Assembly (NCBI RefSeq): GCF_003015185.1 | Contig: NZ_CP027860.1 | Span: 186,001-250,000, forward strand | DNA length: 64,000 bases | Direction of reading: 5' to 3' | Source of the DNA: Ahniella affigens | Lineage (GTDB): Bacteria > Pseudomonadota > Gammaproteobacteria > Xanthomonadales > Ahniellaceae | Notes under the pieces: model-generated | Databases searched by the model: none | What the model saw: only the letters and a program-made list of their open reading frames with translations | What the model was told of the DNA's origin: nothing | Shown here: positions 24,073 to 31,733 of the stretch, one piece after another | How the letters are laid out: every line of letters begins with the position of its first letter | Position numbering within the stretch: position 1 is the stretch's first letter | Position numbers and translations under genes: made by a program

Positions 24073-24717
24073 ATGAGAGTGCAAGCAATCGCGGCGTTTT
24101 TACTGGGCACCCTGCTTGCGGCGAGCGTCGCCGCTCAAGGCAACCAGGAAAAGCCGAAAAAACTCTACCGATGGGTGGATGCACAAGGCAATGTGCATTA
24201 CTCCGATACGGTGCCTTCGGACGAGATCAAGAATGGCCGTCAGGAGATCGTTGGCTCCAGCGTCAAGACCGTCGCGCGCCAGAAAACCCCGGAAGAGCTG
24301 GAGGCCGAACGTCAGGCCGCTCTGGTCGAGGCCGAACTGAAGCGCATTCGGGATGCGCAAGACATCGCCGATCGCGCGTTGCTGATGACCTATACGTCCG
24401 AAACCGATCTGTTCAGCGCCCGCGACAAAGAGATCGAAGGCGTGGACGGCACGCTGGCGACCAACAAAATGGCGATTGCCAGTCACGAAAAGGCGCTGAC
24501 CGACATGCTCGATTCGGCCGCCGAGTTTGAGCGCGCCAAAAAGCCGGTGCCAAAAACCATGACCGACTCGATCAACAAGATCCGCAAGGATCTGGAAGAA
24601 CAGCGGCGTTTGTCGACGCAATACGAGGCCAGCAAGCTGCAGATCAAGTCCGATTACGACAAGAAGCTGGCGCGCTATCTGGAATTGAAGGCGAGAGGCA
24701 AGGACGAGCGGCACTGA
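24073..24717 (+). CDS. DUF4124 periplasmic coiled-coil protein
   Basis: A 214-aa exported protein. Residues 1-21 are a signal peptide (VQAIAAFLLGTLLAASVAA). The DUF4124 domain follows at about 30-60, with YRWVDAQGNVHYSDTVPSD. From about 75 to the end it is a highly charged, helical coiled-coil region. The function of DUF4124 proteins is unknown, but the domain is very common in Xanthomonadales and related gammaproteobacteria. A GAGG ribosome site precedes ATG at 24073. A strong intrinsic terminator lies about 60 bp after the stop. Confidence 0.87.
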   Translation: MRVQAIAAFLLGTLLAASVAAQGNQEKPKKLYRWVDAQGNVHYSDTVPSDEIKNGRQEIVGSSVKTVARQKTPEELEAERQAALVEAELKRIRDAQDIADRALLMTYTSETDLFSARDKEIEGVDGTLATNKMAIASHEKALTDMLDSAAEFERAKKPVPKTMTDSINKIRKDLEEQRRLSTQYEASKLQIKSDYDKKLARYLELKARGKDERH

Positions 24718-24777
24718 ATCCGCCGGTGCCCGGGCTGCCAAGTAGGCCCCGCACCCTTCGAGCGCAAGACCCTCCCT

Positions 24778-24804
24778 AACGGCCCGGTTCTCCGGGCCGT
24801 TTTC
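24778..24804 (+). terminator. rho-independent terminator after the DUF4124 gene
   Basis: AACGGCCCGG and CCGGGCCGTT form a 10-bp stem around a TTCT loop and run into TTTTC. This is the clearest intrinsic terminator in the window. Confidence 0.9.
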
Positions 24805-24912
24805 GTTGCGGTCGATTGATGCGATCTGGAACTTTCGACCGCGCGCGCACTCCCTGATGCTGGCCGTCATGACGCCGTTCCTTTCATCAGAACCAATCAA
24901 TCAGGAGAACGC

Positions 24913-25644
24913 ATGAAACGTGAGCTGATTTCAGCCCTCGTCGGGCTGTCGATGGCCACCGCTGCCAGCGCCGATGATGCCGCCATCCGGCAGGCCGTCA
25001 CCAAACTGGTGCCCGGCGCCAAGATCGAGTCGATCAAACCCTCGGCGGTAGCCGATTTCTCAGAAGTGAACGTTGGCGGACGCTTTGTGTATGTCAGTCA
25101 TGACGGCACGCATTTGTTCCAGGGCCCACTCCTGGATCTGTCCCGGCAAGTCAACCTGACCGAGCAGAGCCAAGTGGCGCTGCGCAAAGACTTGCTTGCG
25201 ACCGTACCCGCCAAGCAAGCCATTCGCTTCGAAGGGCAGAACGCCAAGCATCACGTGACCGTCTTCACCGACATCGATTGTGGGTATTGCCGGAAGCTCC
25301 ATCAGCACGTCGCCGAGTTCAACGCGGCCGGCATCACGGTGGACTATCTGTTCTTTCCGCGCGGCGGCCTGCAGTCGCCGTCCTACGATAAAGCCGTATC
25401 GGTCTGGTGCGCCGCCGATCAACAGCAGGCGCTGAGTCTGGCCAAGGCTGGCCAGTCGATCAGCAACAAGATGTGCGCCAACCCGATTCGAGACGACTTC
25501 GAGCTGGGTCTGAAGCTCGGCGTGGGAGATTTCGGAACGCCCGCGGTGTTTGCCGACGATGGCCGTCAGCTGGGCGGGTACTTGAATGCCGCTGATCTCG
25601 TCAAACGGCTGAATGAGCCAGCGGCCGCTCGCACAGCGCGCTGA
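24913..25644 (+). CDS. dsbC: DsbC-like thiol:disulfide isomerase
   Basis: A 243-aa periplasmic protein. A signal peptide covers about residues 1-20 (ending ASA). An N-terminal dimerisation domain (about 25-95, IRQAVTKLVPGAKIESIKPS) is followed by a thioredoxin-fold domain with TVFTDIDCGYCRKLH; CGYC is the active site of DsbC. FGTPAVFADDGRQLGGYL provides the cis-proline and C-terminal strand. It should isomerise wrong disulfides in exported proteins. This fits the cysteine-containing secreted proteins encoded elsewhere in the window, such as the metalloprotease. AGGAG precedes the ATG. Confidence 0.93.
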   Translation: MKRELISALVGLSMATAASADDAAIRQAVTKLVPGAKIESIKPSAVADFSEVNVGGRFVYVSHDGTHLFQGPLLDLSRQVNLTEQSQVALRKDLLATVPAKQAIRFEGQNAKHHVTVFTDIDCGYCRKLHQHVAEFNAAGITVDYLFFPRGGLQSPSYDKAVSVWCAADQQQALSLAKAGQSISNKMCANPIRDDFELGLKLGVGDFGTPAVFADDGRQLGGYLNAADLVKRLNEPAAARTAR

Positions 25645-25805
25645 CCGCACGGGCACGGTTCGTCCAAAGAGCGCCCTAGTGCCGTGTTCCGCACGGCGAG
25701 GGCGCCAAGCGGTCCTCGATGCGCCCGCTTGCACCAGTCGCACAACGTCGACATAGTGGCGCGAACAAGCTGGTCGGTCGCCAGCATCGAGCCATTGAGC
25801 GGTAC

Positions 25806-26903
25806 ATGCTGACGCTTTCAGACTTGCGAACCAGCGCACGGGATCAAGTGTTGTTTGAATGCGTTGCCGGCAGTCGCGCGTATGGCACCGCGACTGCCGA
25901 CAGCGATACCGATCTGCGTGGCGTGTTCATCCAACCGGCAGATGCGTTTGTCGATCTGAGTCCGCCCCAGGATTTGGTCGCCGATGAGCGCCACAACGAG
26001 GTCTACTTTAGTCTCCGCCGCTTGCTCGAATTGCTTGGTCAAGCGAATCCCAATGTGTTGGAACTGCTCTATATGCCGGACGATTGTGTGCGCATGCTGC
26101 ACCCGGTGTATCGATCACTGCTGGCAGTCCGCTCGGCGTTCATCACCCGGCAGTGCATCGACACCCATGTCGGGTATGCGTTCAGTCAGGTCAAGAAGGC
26201 GAAGGGTCAGCACAAATGGATCAATCAACCACAGGCGGAGGCGCCGCCCCGGCCAGAGTCGTATTGCCAAGTGCTGCTCAAGGAACGTTGGTGGCCGACG
26301 GACGGTAGCCCTCCGGCCCGTCCAGTGCCACTGTCGAACAGTGCGCTGAACTTGCGCGAATGCCACGCCGCTGGCTTGGAGGGCGCCGCCGACTGGTATC
26401 GGCTCTACCACATCGGGCCCGATGCCACCGGCGTGTTTCAAGGCGAGCAGGTGCAAACGGCATCAATCTCGCTTGCCCAGGAACGCACACAGTTTGTCGG
26501 GCTGCTGCAGTTCAATCAGCGCGCGTTCGAGCAGGCGAAGAACGATCACAAGCATTACTGGATTTGGCGAGCCGAGCGCAACGAGGCGCGCTGGCGTCAG
26601 CAGGAGCGTGGCGAACTCGACTTTGATGCAAAGAACATGATGCATACGTTGCGTCTTTTGATGTCGGCGCGCGCCATGATCAACGAGGGCCAACCGCGGG
26701 TGCGCTTCGCGGGCGCCGAGCTCGAAGAATTGCGCGCGGTGCGCGCCGGCCAGCTTCGCTACGCGGAGATCATGCAGCGGGCCGAGTCCTTGCGCGATGA
26801 CTGCGAACATCGGCGCGATCAGGCGGACTTGCCTGAGCGCGTTGATCCGGCCATGCTCAAACGCCTTCTGATCGACCTGACCCACGCATGGCAATACCCA
26901 TGA
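25806..26903 (+). CDS. nucleotidyltransferase, polymerase-beta superfamily (COG3541-like), copy 1
   Basis: A 365-aa protein of the PF10127-like nucleotidyltransferase family. The metal and nucleotide site is near the N terminus: VAGSRAYGTATADSDTDLRG (about residues 18-37), with a GS motif and paired aspartates. The rest is helical and includes LPLSN-like and KNMMHTLRLLMSARAM segments typical of the family. Members are predicted to add nucleotides to RNA or other targets and occur in some RNA-repair contexts; no activity has been shown for most. ATG at 25806 starts just before the conserved domain. Its stop overlaps the start of a second, shorter nucleotidyltransferase gene (ATGA), so the two are probably made together. 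Confidence 0.85.
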   Translation: MLTLSDLRTSARDQVLFECVAGSRAYGTATADSDTDLRGVFIQPADAFVDLSPPQDLVADERHNEVYFSLRRLLELLGQANPNVLELLYMPDDCVRMLHPVYRSLLAVRSAFITRQCIDTHVGYAFSQVKKAKGQHKWINQPQAEAPPRPESYCQVLLKERWWPTDGSPPARPVPLSNSALNLRECHAAGLEGAADWYRLYHIGPDATGVFQGEQVQTASISLAQERTQFVGLLQFNQRAFEQAKNDHKHYWIWRAERNEARWRQQERGELDFDAKNMMHTLRLLMSARAMINEGQPRVRFAGAELEELRAVRAGQLRYAEIMQRAESLRDDCEHRRDQADLPERVDPAMLKRLLIDLTHAWQYP

Positions 26904-27706
26904 TCGACCCGATTCGCAATGCCCTGGCGGAGCTCGAAACGCGCAACGGGATCAAGGTTTTGTTTGCGGCGGAATCCGGCTCACGCGCCTGGGGTTTTGC
27001 ATCGCCAGACAGCGACTACGATGTGCGCTTCATCTACGCGCCACCGTTGGCCTGGTTCCTCAACGTCGAAGAGCCGCGGGACGTCATCGAGGCCATGCTT
27101 CCGGGCGATCTGGACTTGTCGGGATGGGCATTGAGCAAAGCGCTCAGGCTCTACCACAAGAACAATTGCGCGTTGTTCGAATGGCTCGATTCACCGGTGA
27201 TCTATCATGAGCACGGTACGCTAGCGCAGCGCCTGCGCACCCTGTTGCCACGAATCTTTCGCCAGCCGGCGGCGTATCACCACTATTGGCGGACGGCCGT
27301 GAACGTTTACGAGACGGCGCTCAGTACCGACCCGGTCAAGCTGAAACGCATGTTCTATGTGCTGCGCCCGTTGCTGTGCTGCCGATACATCCTGGCGCAT
27401 CGGCGGCAACCCCCGACCGCGTTTGCGAGTCTGGTCGAGGCTTGTCTGCACGATCCGATCGACCGGCAAGCACTCGCCGATTTGCAAGCTGAGAAAGTGC
27501 AAGTCGGTGAGGGGCACCTCGTCACCCTGTCGGCCTTCTGGCGGGATTGGCTGCGTCGTGAATTCGCCGCAGCAGAAGCGGTGGTTGGCGAGCTGAAAAG
27601 CGATGCCGACGTGCCCTTGGCGGAACTCAATGGCGTCTTGCGTGAGGTGCTGATCGAACTCTGGCCCGCCGAGCTGCCGGCGCTGCTCCGCATCCAGGAC
27701 GAATGA
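26900..27706 (+). CDS. nucleotidyltransferase, polymerase-beta superfamily (COG3541-like), copy 2
   Basis: A 268-aa protein of the same superfamily as its upstream neighbour, with VLFAAESGSRAWGFASPDSD followed by YDVRFIY as the catalytic motif (about residues 19-45). It is shorter and has a different C-terminal helical part (VKLKRMFYVLRPLLCCRYIL). ATG at 26900 overlaps the TGA of copy 1; an ATG four codons earlier is also possible. Two related but clearly diverged enzymes in one coupled unit suggest a heteromeric or two-step reaction. No RtcB ligase, cyclase or toxin gene lies next to them. Family is firm, role unknown. Confidence 0.85.
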   Translation: MIDPIRNALAELETRNGIKVLFAAESGSRAWGFASPDSDYDVRFIYAPPLAWFLNVEEPRDVIEAMLPGDLDLSGWALSKALRLYHKNNCALFEWLDSPVIYHEHGTLAQRLRTLLPRIFRQPAAYHHYWRTAVNVYETALSTDPVKLKRMFYVLRPLLCCRYILAHRRQPPTAFASLVEACLHDPIDRQALADLQAEKVQVGEGHLVTLSAFWRDWLRREFAAAEAVVGELKSDADVPLAELNGVLREVLIELWPAELPALLRIQDE

Positions 27707-27736
27707 CGATTCATCCGGCAGTCCCGCTTAAGGAGG

Positions 27737-28140
27737 GTCTGAATAAGTCCATCCTGGACTTTCAGACCCGCACTGAGTCCGGCACATGTCCGGACTCAGT
27801 GCTCCAGAATCAACCACTTGCGTGTTTGATTCTGGGCGGGCCATCCATGGCCAGTATTTGCCGGTCTGAATCAGTCCATCCTGGACTTTCAGACCCGCAC
27901 TGAGTCCGGCACGTGTCCGGACTCAGTGCTCCAGAATCAAGCACTGGTGTGCTCGATTCTGGGCGGGCCATCCATGGCCAGTATTTGCCGGTCTGAATCA
28001 GTCCATCCTGGACTTTCAGACCCGCACTGAGTCCGGCACGTGTCCGGACTCAGTGCTCCAGAATCAAGCACTGGTGTGCTCGATTCTGGGCGGGCCATCC
28101 ATGGCCCGCATCGCCTCTGAACTTGTTCAGAGGCTCCTTG
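27737..28140 (+). repeat. repeat family C: three 127-bp hairpin-rich units
   Basis: Units begin with GTCTGAAT at 27737, 27864 and 27991, an exact 127-bp period. Each unit is a chain of hairpins: GTCTGAA/TTCAGAC, CACTGAGTCCGG/CCGGACTCAGTG, CCAGAATCAA/TTGATTCTGG and GGCCATCCATGGCC. The first two units end with CAGTATTTGCCG, while the last ends with a different hairpin, CCTCTGAAC/GTTCAGAGG, then CTCCTT. A single full copy with the same ending is at 44366-44514. The array fills the 510 bp between the second nucleotidyltransferase and the LRR gene. No ORF is plausible, and there are no spacers as in CRISPR. Confidence 0.9.
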
Positions 28141-28216
28141 ATCGCAATCCTGCCGGGTTGGTTTCAGCCTGCTGTTAGCATTGCGCGATCGTTGCTGGGC
28201 TTTGGACGGGGCAGTC

Positions 28217-29404
28217 ATGTGGAAGGCGCTTGGAATCATTGGTCTGCTGCTGGCGTTGGGGCTCGGGCTCCTGATTCTGCTGGCCCTGAATGCCGAACCC
28301 GTGCCGCCGTATGCCGAGCAGGTTAAGACCTTGCCGGCCGCCGAGCAGGCGTCGTTGCAGCAACTCGCCGCTGACCTAGGCATGGCGCCTGATGGTTTTC
28401 GGGCGTTGGGTGGTTACTACGAGGGCTTGCTCGATGTCCCGGCCAATGAACGCGCGGTGTTCATTGATCAAGGTCATGTGCGCGCGTTGCGTGTGGCAGC
28501 CTGGCCCAAAGGCACACCGCCCGATCTGTCGGCGCTGACTGCGTTGCAGGTGCTCTGGCTCGATCGCGGCAAGATGACTTCCCTGCCGGACCTCTCTGGC
28601 CTCGGACAACTCGTAGAACTGGAGCTGCGCGAACAGCCTTTGGCCGAACTTGCTGCGGGTCGCCTGCCTGGCTCGCTGACGCGCCTTGGCTTGCGGCAAA
28701 CGCCCGTGACGGACTTGCGGGCATTGGCGTCACTGAACCACTTGAACGTGCTTGATGCGAGCGGCACCAAAGTGACTGACTTCAGCGCGCTTGTGCCATT
28801 GGCGCTGGATCGACTCGACCTGCATGACACCTTGATCGCGCGCATGCCGGACGCATTGCCGGTCAAGCAGCACGGCGACTGGTCAGTGAATCTGGACAAC
28901 ACGCCGGTGCTGAATCCGCCCGGTCATCAGTGGCAGTCTCCGGGCGGCTATAGCTTCACCGGGGTGGCACTGGGCGCCGAGACCAAGCGCGGCATGATCG
29001 GCAACGGCGTGGTGGCGGTCGAAGGGACGGGCGCCGAGATTACGGCCATGCGACCAGTGATGTTGCCGACCAGCAATGATCGAGGCGGGGTGTACGACGT
29101 CCAGATCGAGGCGAGCATTGAATCCGGTCGCGCGCGGATCTGGCTGAACCGGCCACTCGGTTACTTCCCGGCCATCTCGCCGTGGTTCAGCGAGGTCGAC
29201 ATCGACGGATTCGGCTTTCTGCAAAGGCCTGGTTATGTCTACGCGGATCTCGAACCGGGGAAAACCGCTGTACTGATCGGTCAGCTGAGCCTGCCTGGGC
29301 CGATCGAGCACTATGACCTGGAGTTCAAGGTTGAGCCACTCGGCGGTACGCCCGCCACTGGGCTGCGCTACAAAGTCACCAAGGCTCCCAAGACTGGACC
29401 ATAG
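28217..29404 (+). CDS. LRR-domain membrane-anchored protein
   Basis: A 395-aa protein with one N-terminal hydrophobic segment (residues 4-26, ALGIIGLLLALGLGLLILLA), either an uncleaved anchor or a signal peptide. Residues about 95-220 hold leucine-rich repeats (LTALQVLWLDRGKMTSLPDL, LGQLVELELREQPL, LASLNHLNVLDASGTKVTDF). The remaining 170 residues are beta-rich and unassigned, with WFSEVDIDGFGFLQRPGYV. It is probably exposed to the periplasm and binds a partner, but no specific role can be given. ATG at 28217 follows repeat family C. A MmcQ/YjbR-type gene follows four bases after its stop. Confidence 0.78.
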   Translation: MWKALGIIGLLLALGLGLLILLALNAEPVPPYAEQVKTLPAAEQASLQQLAADLGMAPDGFRALGGYYEGLLDVPANERAVFIDQGHVRALRVAAWPKGTPPDLSALTALQVLWLDRGKMTSLPDLSGLGQLVELELREQPLAELAAGRLPGSLTRLGLRQTPVTDLRALASLNHLNVLDASGTKVTDFSALVPLALDRLDLHDTLIARMPDALPVKQHGDWSVNLDNTPVLNPPGHQWQSPGGYSFTGVALGAETKRGMIGNGVVAVEGTGAEITAMRPVMLPTSNDRGGVYDVQIEASIESGRARIWLNRPLGYFPAISPWFSEVDIDGFGFLQRPGYVYADLEPGKTAVLIGQLSLPGPIEHYDLEFKVEPLGGTPATGLRYKVTKAPKTGP

Positions 29405-29408
29405 CGCC

Positions 29409-29762
29409 ATGGCCACTTCGTATCAGACTGCCCGCCACTACGCACTGAGCCTGCCTGAGACCACCGAGGCGCCGCATCATCATTTCGGCTCCTTCCGTGT
29501 TGCCGGCAAGATCTTTGTGACGATTCCGCCGGAAGCAACGCACCTGCATCTGTTCGTTTCCGAAACTGATCGCGAGCAGGCGCTGGTGCTTTACCCAGGC
29601 TTTATTGAAAAGCTGTACTGGGGCGACAAGGTGTGTGGTCTGCGCCTGTTGCTGGCGGCAGCGCCCGCCAAGGCCGTCAATGCCCTGATTCTGCAAGCCT
29701 GGCGCCATAAGGCCAGCAAGACGCTGCTGAAACAGCACCCAACGCTGCAGGCAGGGGCATGA
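29409..29762 (+). CDS. MmcQ/YjbR family protein
   Basis: A 117-aa small soluble protein of the MmcQ/YjbR (CyaY-like fold) family. Visible features are LSLPETTEAPHHHFGSFRVA near the N terminus, GKIFVTIPPE and a C-terminal AWRHKASKTLLKQ helix. E. coli YjbR is a DNA-binding protein of unknown role. ATG at 29409 comes four bases after the LRR gene stop; the upstream in-frame sequence overlaps that gene and is not used. The operon partner gives no clear clue to function. Confidence 0.82.
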   Translation: MATSYQTARHYALSLPETTEAPHHHFGSFRVAGKIFVTIPPEATHLHLFVSETDREQALVLYPGFIEKLYWGDKVCGLRLLLAAAPAKAVNALILQAWRHKASKTLLKQHPTLQAGA

Positions 29763-29891
29763 CATGACCAACGGCACGGGGCGGCAAATCGCCTAAACCT
29801 GATTGCGGGTTGCGGCATCAGATGTCGGGACGGATCGATGGCATGTCGCCCTCGTAATCCGGAATGGACATTCATTGCCAAGGAGCTAGAC

Positions 29892-30560
29892 ATGCTGCGT
29901 CGTTCGATATTCGTTTCCTCCCTCTGCCTGGCGCTGGTCAGTGGTCAGGTCATGGCTGACCTGGGTGACATCAGCAAGGTCAATCGTGGCATTTCGGTGC
30001 CGAGCGGTGAGACCGCAGGCGACCTCGATACGGTCAACGGCAGTATCACCATTGGTTCGGGTGCGACGGTCCGTGGCGCCGAAACCGTCAATGGCAGCAT
30101 CACGATCGCGGATCAGGCCAAAGTGGAATCGGCCGAGACCGTGAATGGCAGCATCCGGATTGGTGCCGGCGCGGTCGTCATGCGGGACGCCGAGACGGTC
30201 AACGGGTCGCTCAATCTGGGCGAAGACGCCACGGTTCAAGGCGGCGCCGAAACCGTCAACGGCAGTCTGAATCTGGACGCGCGCGCGCATGTGGGCGGCG
30301 GTCTGGAGACCGTGTCCGGCGACATCAATCTGGGCCCGGACAGCCGCGTCGAAGGTGGCATTCATATCGAGAAGCCGAACTCCGGCTGGTTCAATATGGG
30401 CAACTCGCGCGATCCGAAGGTCGTCATTGGTCCGCGCGCCACGGTGACGGGGGACCTGGTGTTCGAGCGGGAAGTGGAATTGTTCGTGCACAGCACCGCG
30501 AAGGTCAACGGCAAGATCGTCGGCGCCACCGCGAAGTCGTTTACCGGCGACAATCCGTAA
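29892..30560 (+). CDS. exported beta-solenoid protein with ETVNGS repeats
   Basis: A 222-aa exported protein. Residues 1-22 form a signal peptide (ending VMA). Then come about seven repeats of 16-20 residues built on ETVNGSI or DTVNGSI followed by I/L-x-I/L-G-x-x-A-x-V, a pattern expected for a right-handed beta-solenoid like bactofilins. The C-terminal part has PRATVTGDLVFEREVELFVH, where strands continue without the ETVNGS motif. Perhaps it polymerises or binds in the periplasm; no function is known to me. AGGAG precedes ATG at 29892. A terminator-like hairpin follows at 30597. Confidence 0.82.
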   Translation: MLRRSIFVSSLCLALVSGQVMADLGDISKVNRGISVPSGETAGDLDTVNGSITIGSGATVRGAETVNGSITIADQAKVESAETVNGSIRIGAGAVVMRDAETVNGSLNLGEDATVQGGAETVNGSLNLDARAHVGGGLETVSGDINLGPDSRVEGGIHIEKPNSGWFNMGNSRDPKVVIGPRATVTGDLVFEREVELFVHSTAKVNGKIVGATAKSFTGDNP

Positions 30561-30596
30561 TCGGCAACGGCGTCAATGCCATCTGGCAAGACGCAT

Positions 30597-30631
30597 ATCG
30601 GGCGCGCCATGTCGGTGCGCCCGATTCGTTT
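30597..30631 (+). terminator. terminator-like hairpin
   Basis: ATCGGGCGC and GCGCCCGAT form a 9-bp stem with an 11-nt loop, followed by TCGTTT. The T-tract is weak. Confidence 0.5.
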
Positions 30632-30712
30632 CAGTTGATTGGTTTCGGTAGATTGTCTGGCAGTGCGTGATCCCGACTTGTCGAGTCTGAAGCGCCCAGG
30701 CATGCTGTGCCG

Positions 30713-31732
30713 ATGAGTGACTCCCGATCGAGCAATACGCCCGCGCAACAGGCGCGGATTCAGTCCTGGACACGCTACTGGTCTAGTGGCGCCTTGCATT
30801 CGTGCCCGGGTTCGTTTCGCGGCAATTACGAAGGCAGCATGGCAGCTTATTGGCTGCAACGATTTGCGACGCTTCAAGCGGGGCAGCGTGTGCTCGATCT
30901 GTGCACGGGCAACGGCGCGATTCCGCGCTGGCTGATGGGGCTCGATGGCGGCACCGATGTCGGTGCCGAGGTCGACGCCGTAGATCTCGCGGTGTTAAAG
31001 CCAGACTGGCTCGACCAACTGCAGGCGGCGCAGCGCCAACGCTTGCGCATTCGTGGTGAGGTCAACGCAGAGGCATTGCCATTTGCCGACGCGACGATGG
31101 ATCTGGTGACCAGTCAGTACGGCATCGAATACGCCAATTTAGACTTGGTGTTTGCCGAGATCGCGCGGGTGCTGAAGCCCGGTGGTCAGCTGCAATTGCT
31201 AATGCATCATGCCGAGTCGCGGCCGGTGCAAATGGGTGCCGCCGAGGCCAGGGCGCTGCTGCCGCAACTCGGCCCCGATGGTTTGCTGTCGGCTGCCGCC
31301 GGCCTGCTGCCGTATCTGCATGCGGCCCGCGATCCAGCGATGCGCGAGGTCTTGAGCCGGGACACAGGCGCCGAGCAGGCACGGCGCCGATTCAACGATG
31401 CCCAACAGGCGATTGCCCAGCAACTCGCGCAGAACCAACTCGCAGGCGCCATGCTCACGGATCTGCGCAATCAGGTTCAGCAAGTTCTGCAGATTGCCCA
31501 GATCGGCACGCTCGAACAGGCGACGCAAGCGTTTCAGAAAGTGCTCGCGTTGTGGCAGGAATCGGCGTTGCGCCTCGCGGAGTTGGTGTCGGTTGCCGCT
31601 GACGCCAACACGATGCATGCCCGCATGGCGCGCCTTCAGCAGCTTGGATTCTCGGCGCTCAATCTGACGCCCGTCCATTTTCAGAACTACTTGATGGGTT
31701 GGGCGCTCACGGGTACCAAGTCGATCGCTTGA
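30713..31732 (+). CDS. class I SAM-dependent methyltransferase
   Basis: A 339-aa protein with a class I methyltransferase domain at about residues 45-170. Motif I is VLDLCTGNGAIPRWL, the acidic end of strand 2 is VDAVDLA, and PFADATMDLVTSQYGIEYAN plus RVLKPGGQLQLLMHH are the UbiE/MPBQ-type motifs IV and post-IV. The C-terminal 160 residues are helical and Gln-rich (QQLAQNQLAGAMLTDLRNQV), perhaps a coiled coil, and are not part of the standard fold. The methyl acceptor is unknown. ATG at 30713 is chosen; GTG two codons earlier is also possible. It converges on the SGNH-cupin gene with one base between the stops. Confidence 0.87.
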   Translation: MSDSRSSNTPAQQARIQSWTRYWSSGALHSCPGSFRGNYEGSMAAYWLQRFATLQAGQRVLDLCTGNGAIPRWLMGLDGGTDVGAEVDAVDLAVLKPDWLDQLQAAQRQRLRIRGEVNAEALPFADATMDLVTSQYGIEYANLDLVFAEIARVLKPGGQLQLLMHHAESRPVQMGAAEARALLPQLGPDGLLSAAAGLLPYLHAARDPAMREVLSRDTGAEQARRRFNDAQQAIAQQLAQNQLAGAMLTDLRNQVQQVLQIAQIGTLEQATQAFQKVLALWQESALRLAELVSVAADANTMHARMARLQQLGFSALNLTPVHFQNYLMGWALTGTKSIA

Positions 31733-31733
31733 A

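Noticed and set aside
24778-24804. Possible attenuator for the DsbC-like gene
   Set aside because: It is over 100 bp before that gene and has the form of a simple terminator for the upstream DUF4124 gene; no leader peptide or alternative stem is visible.
27737-28140. Possible CRISPR array
   Set aside because: Units are contiguous 127-bp copies with no variable spacers, and there are no cas genes in the window.
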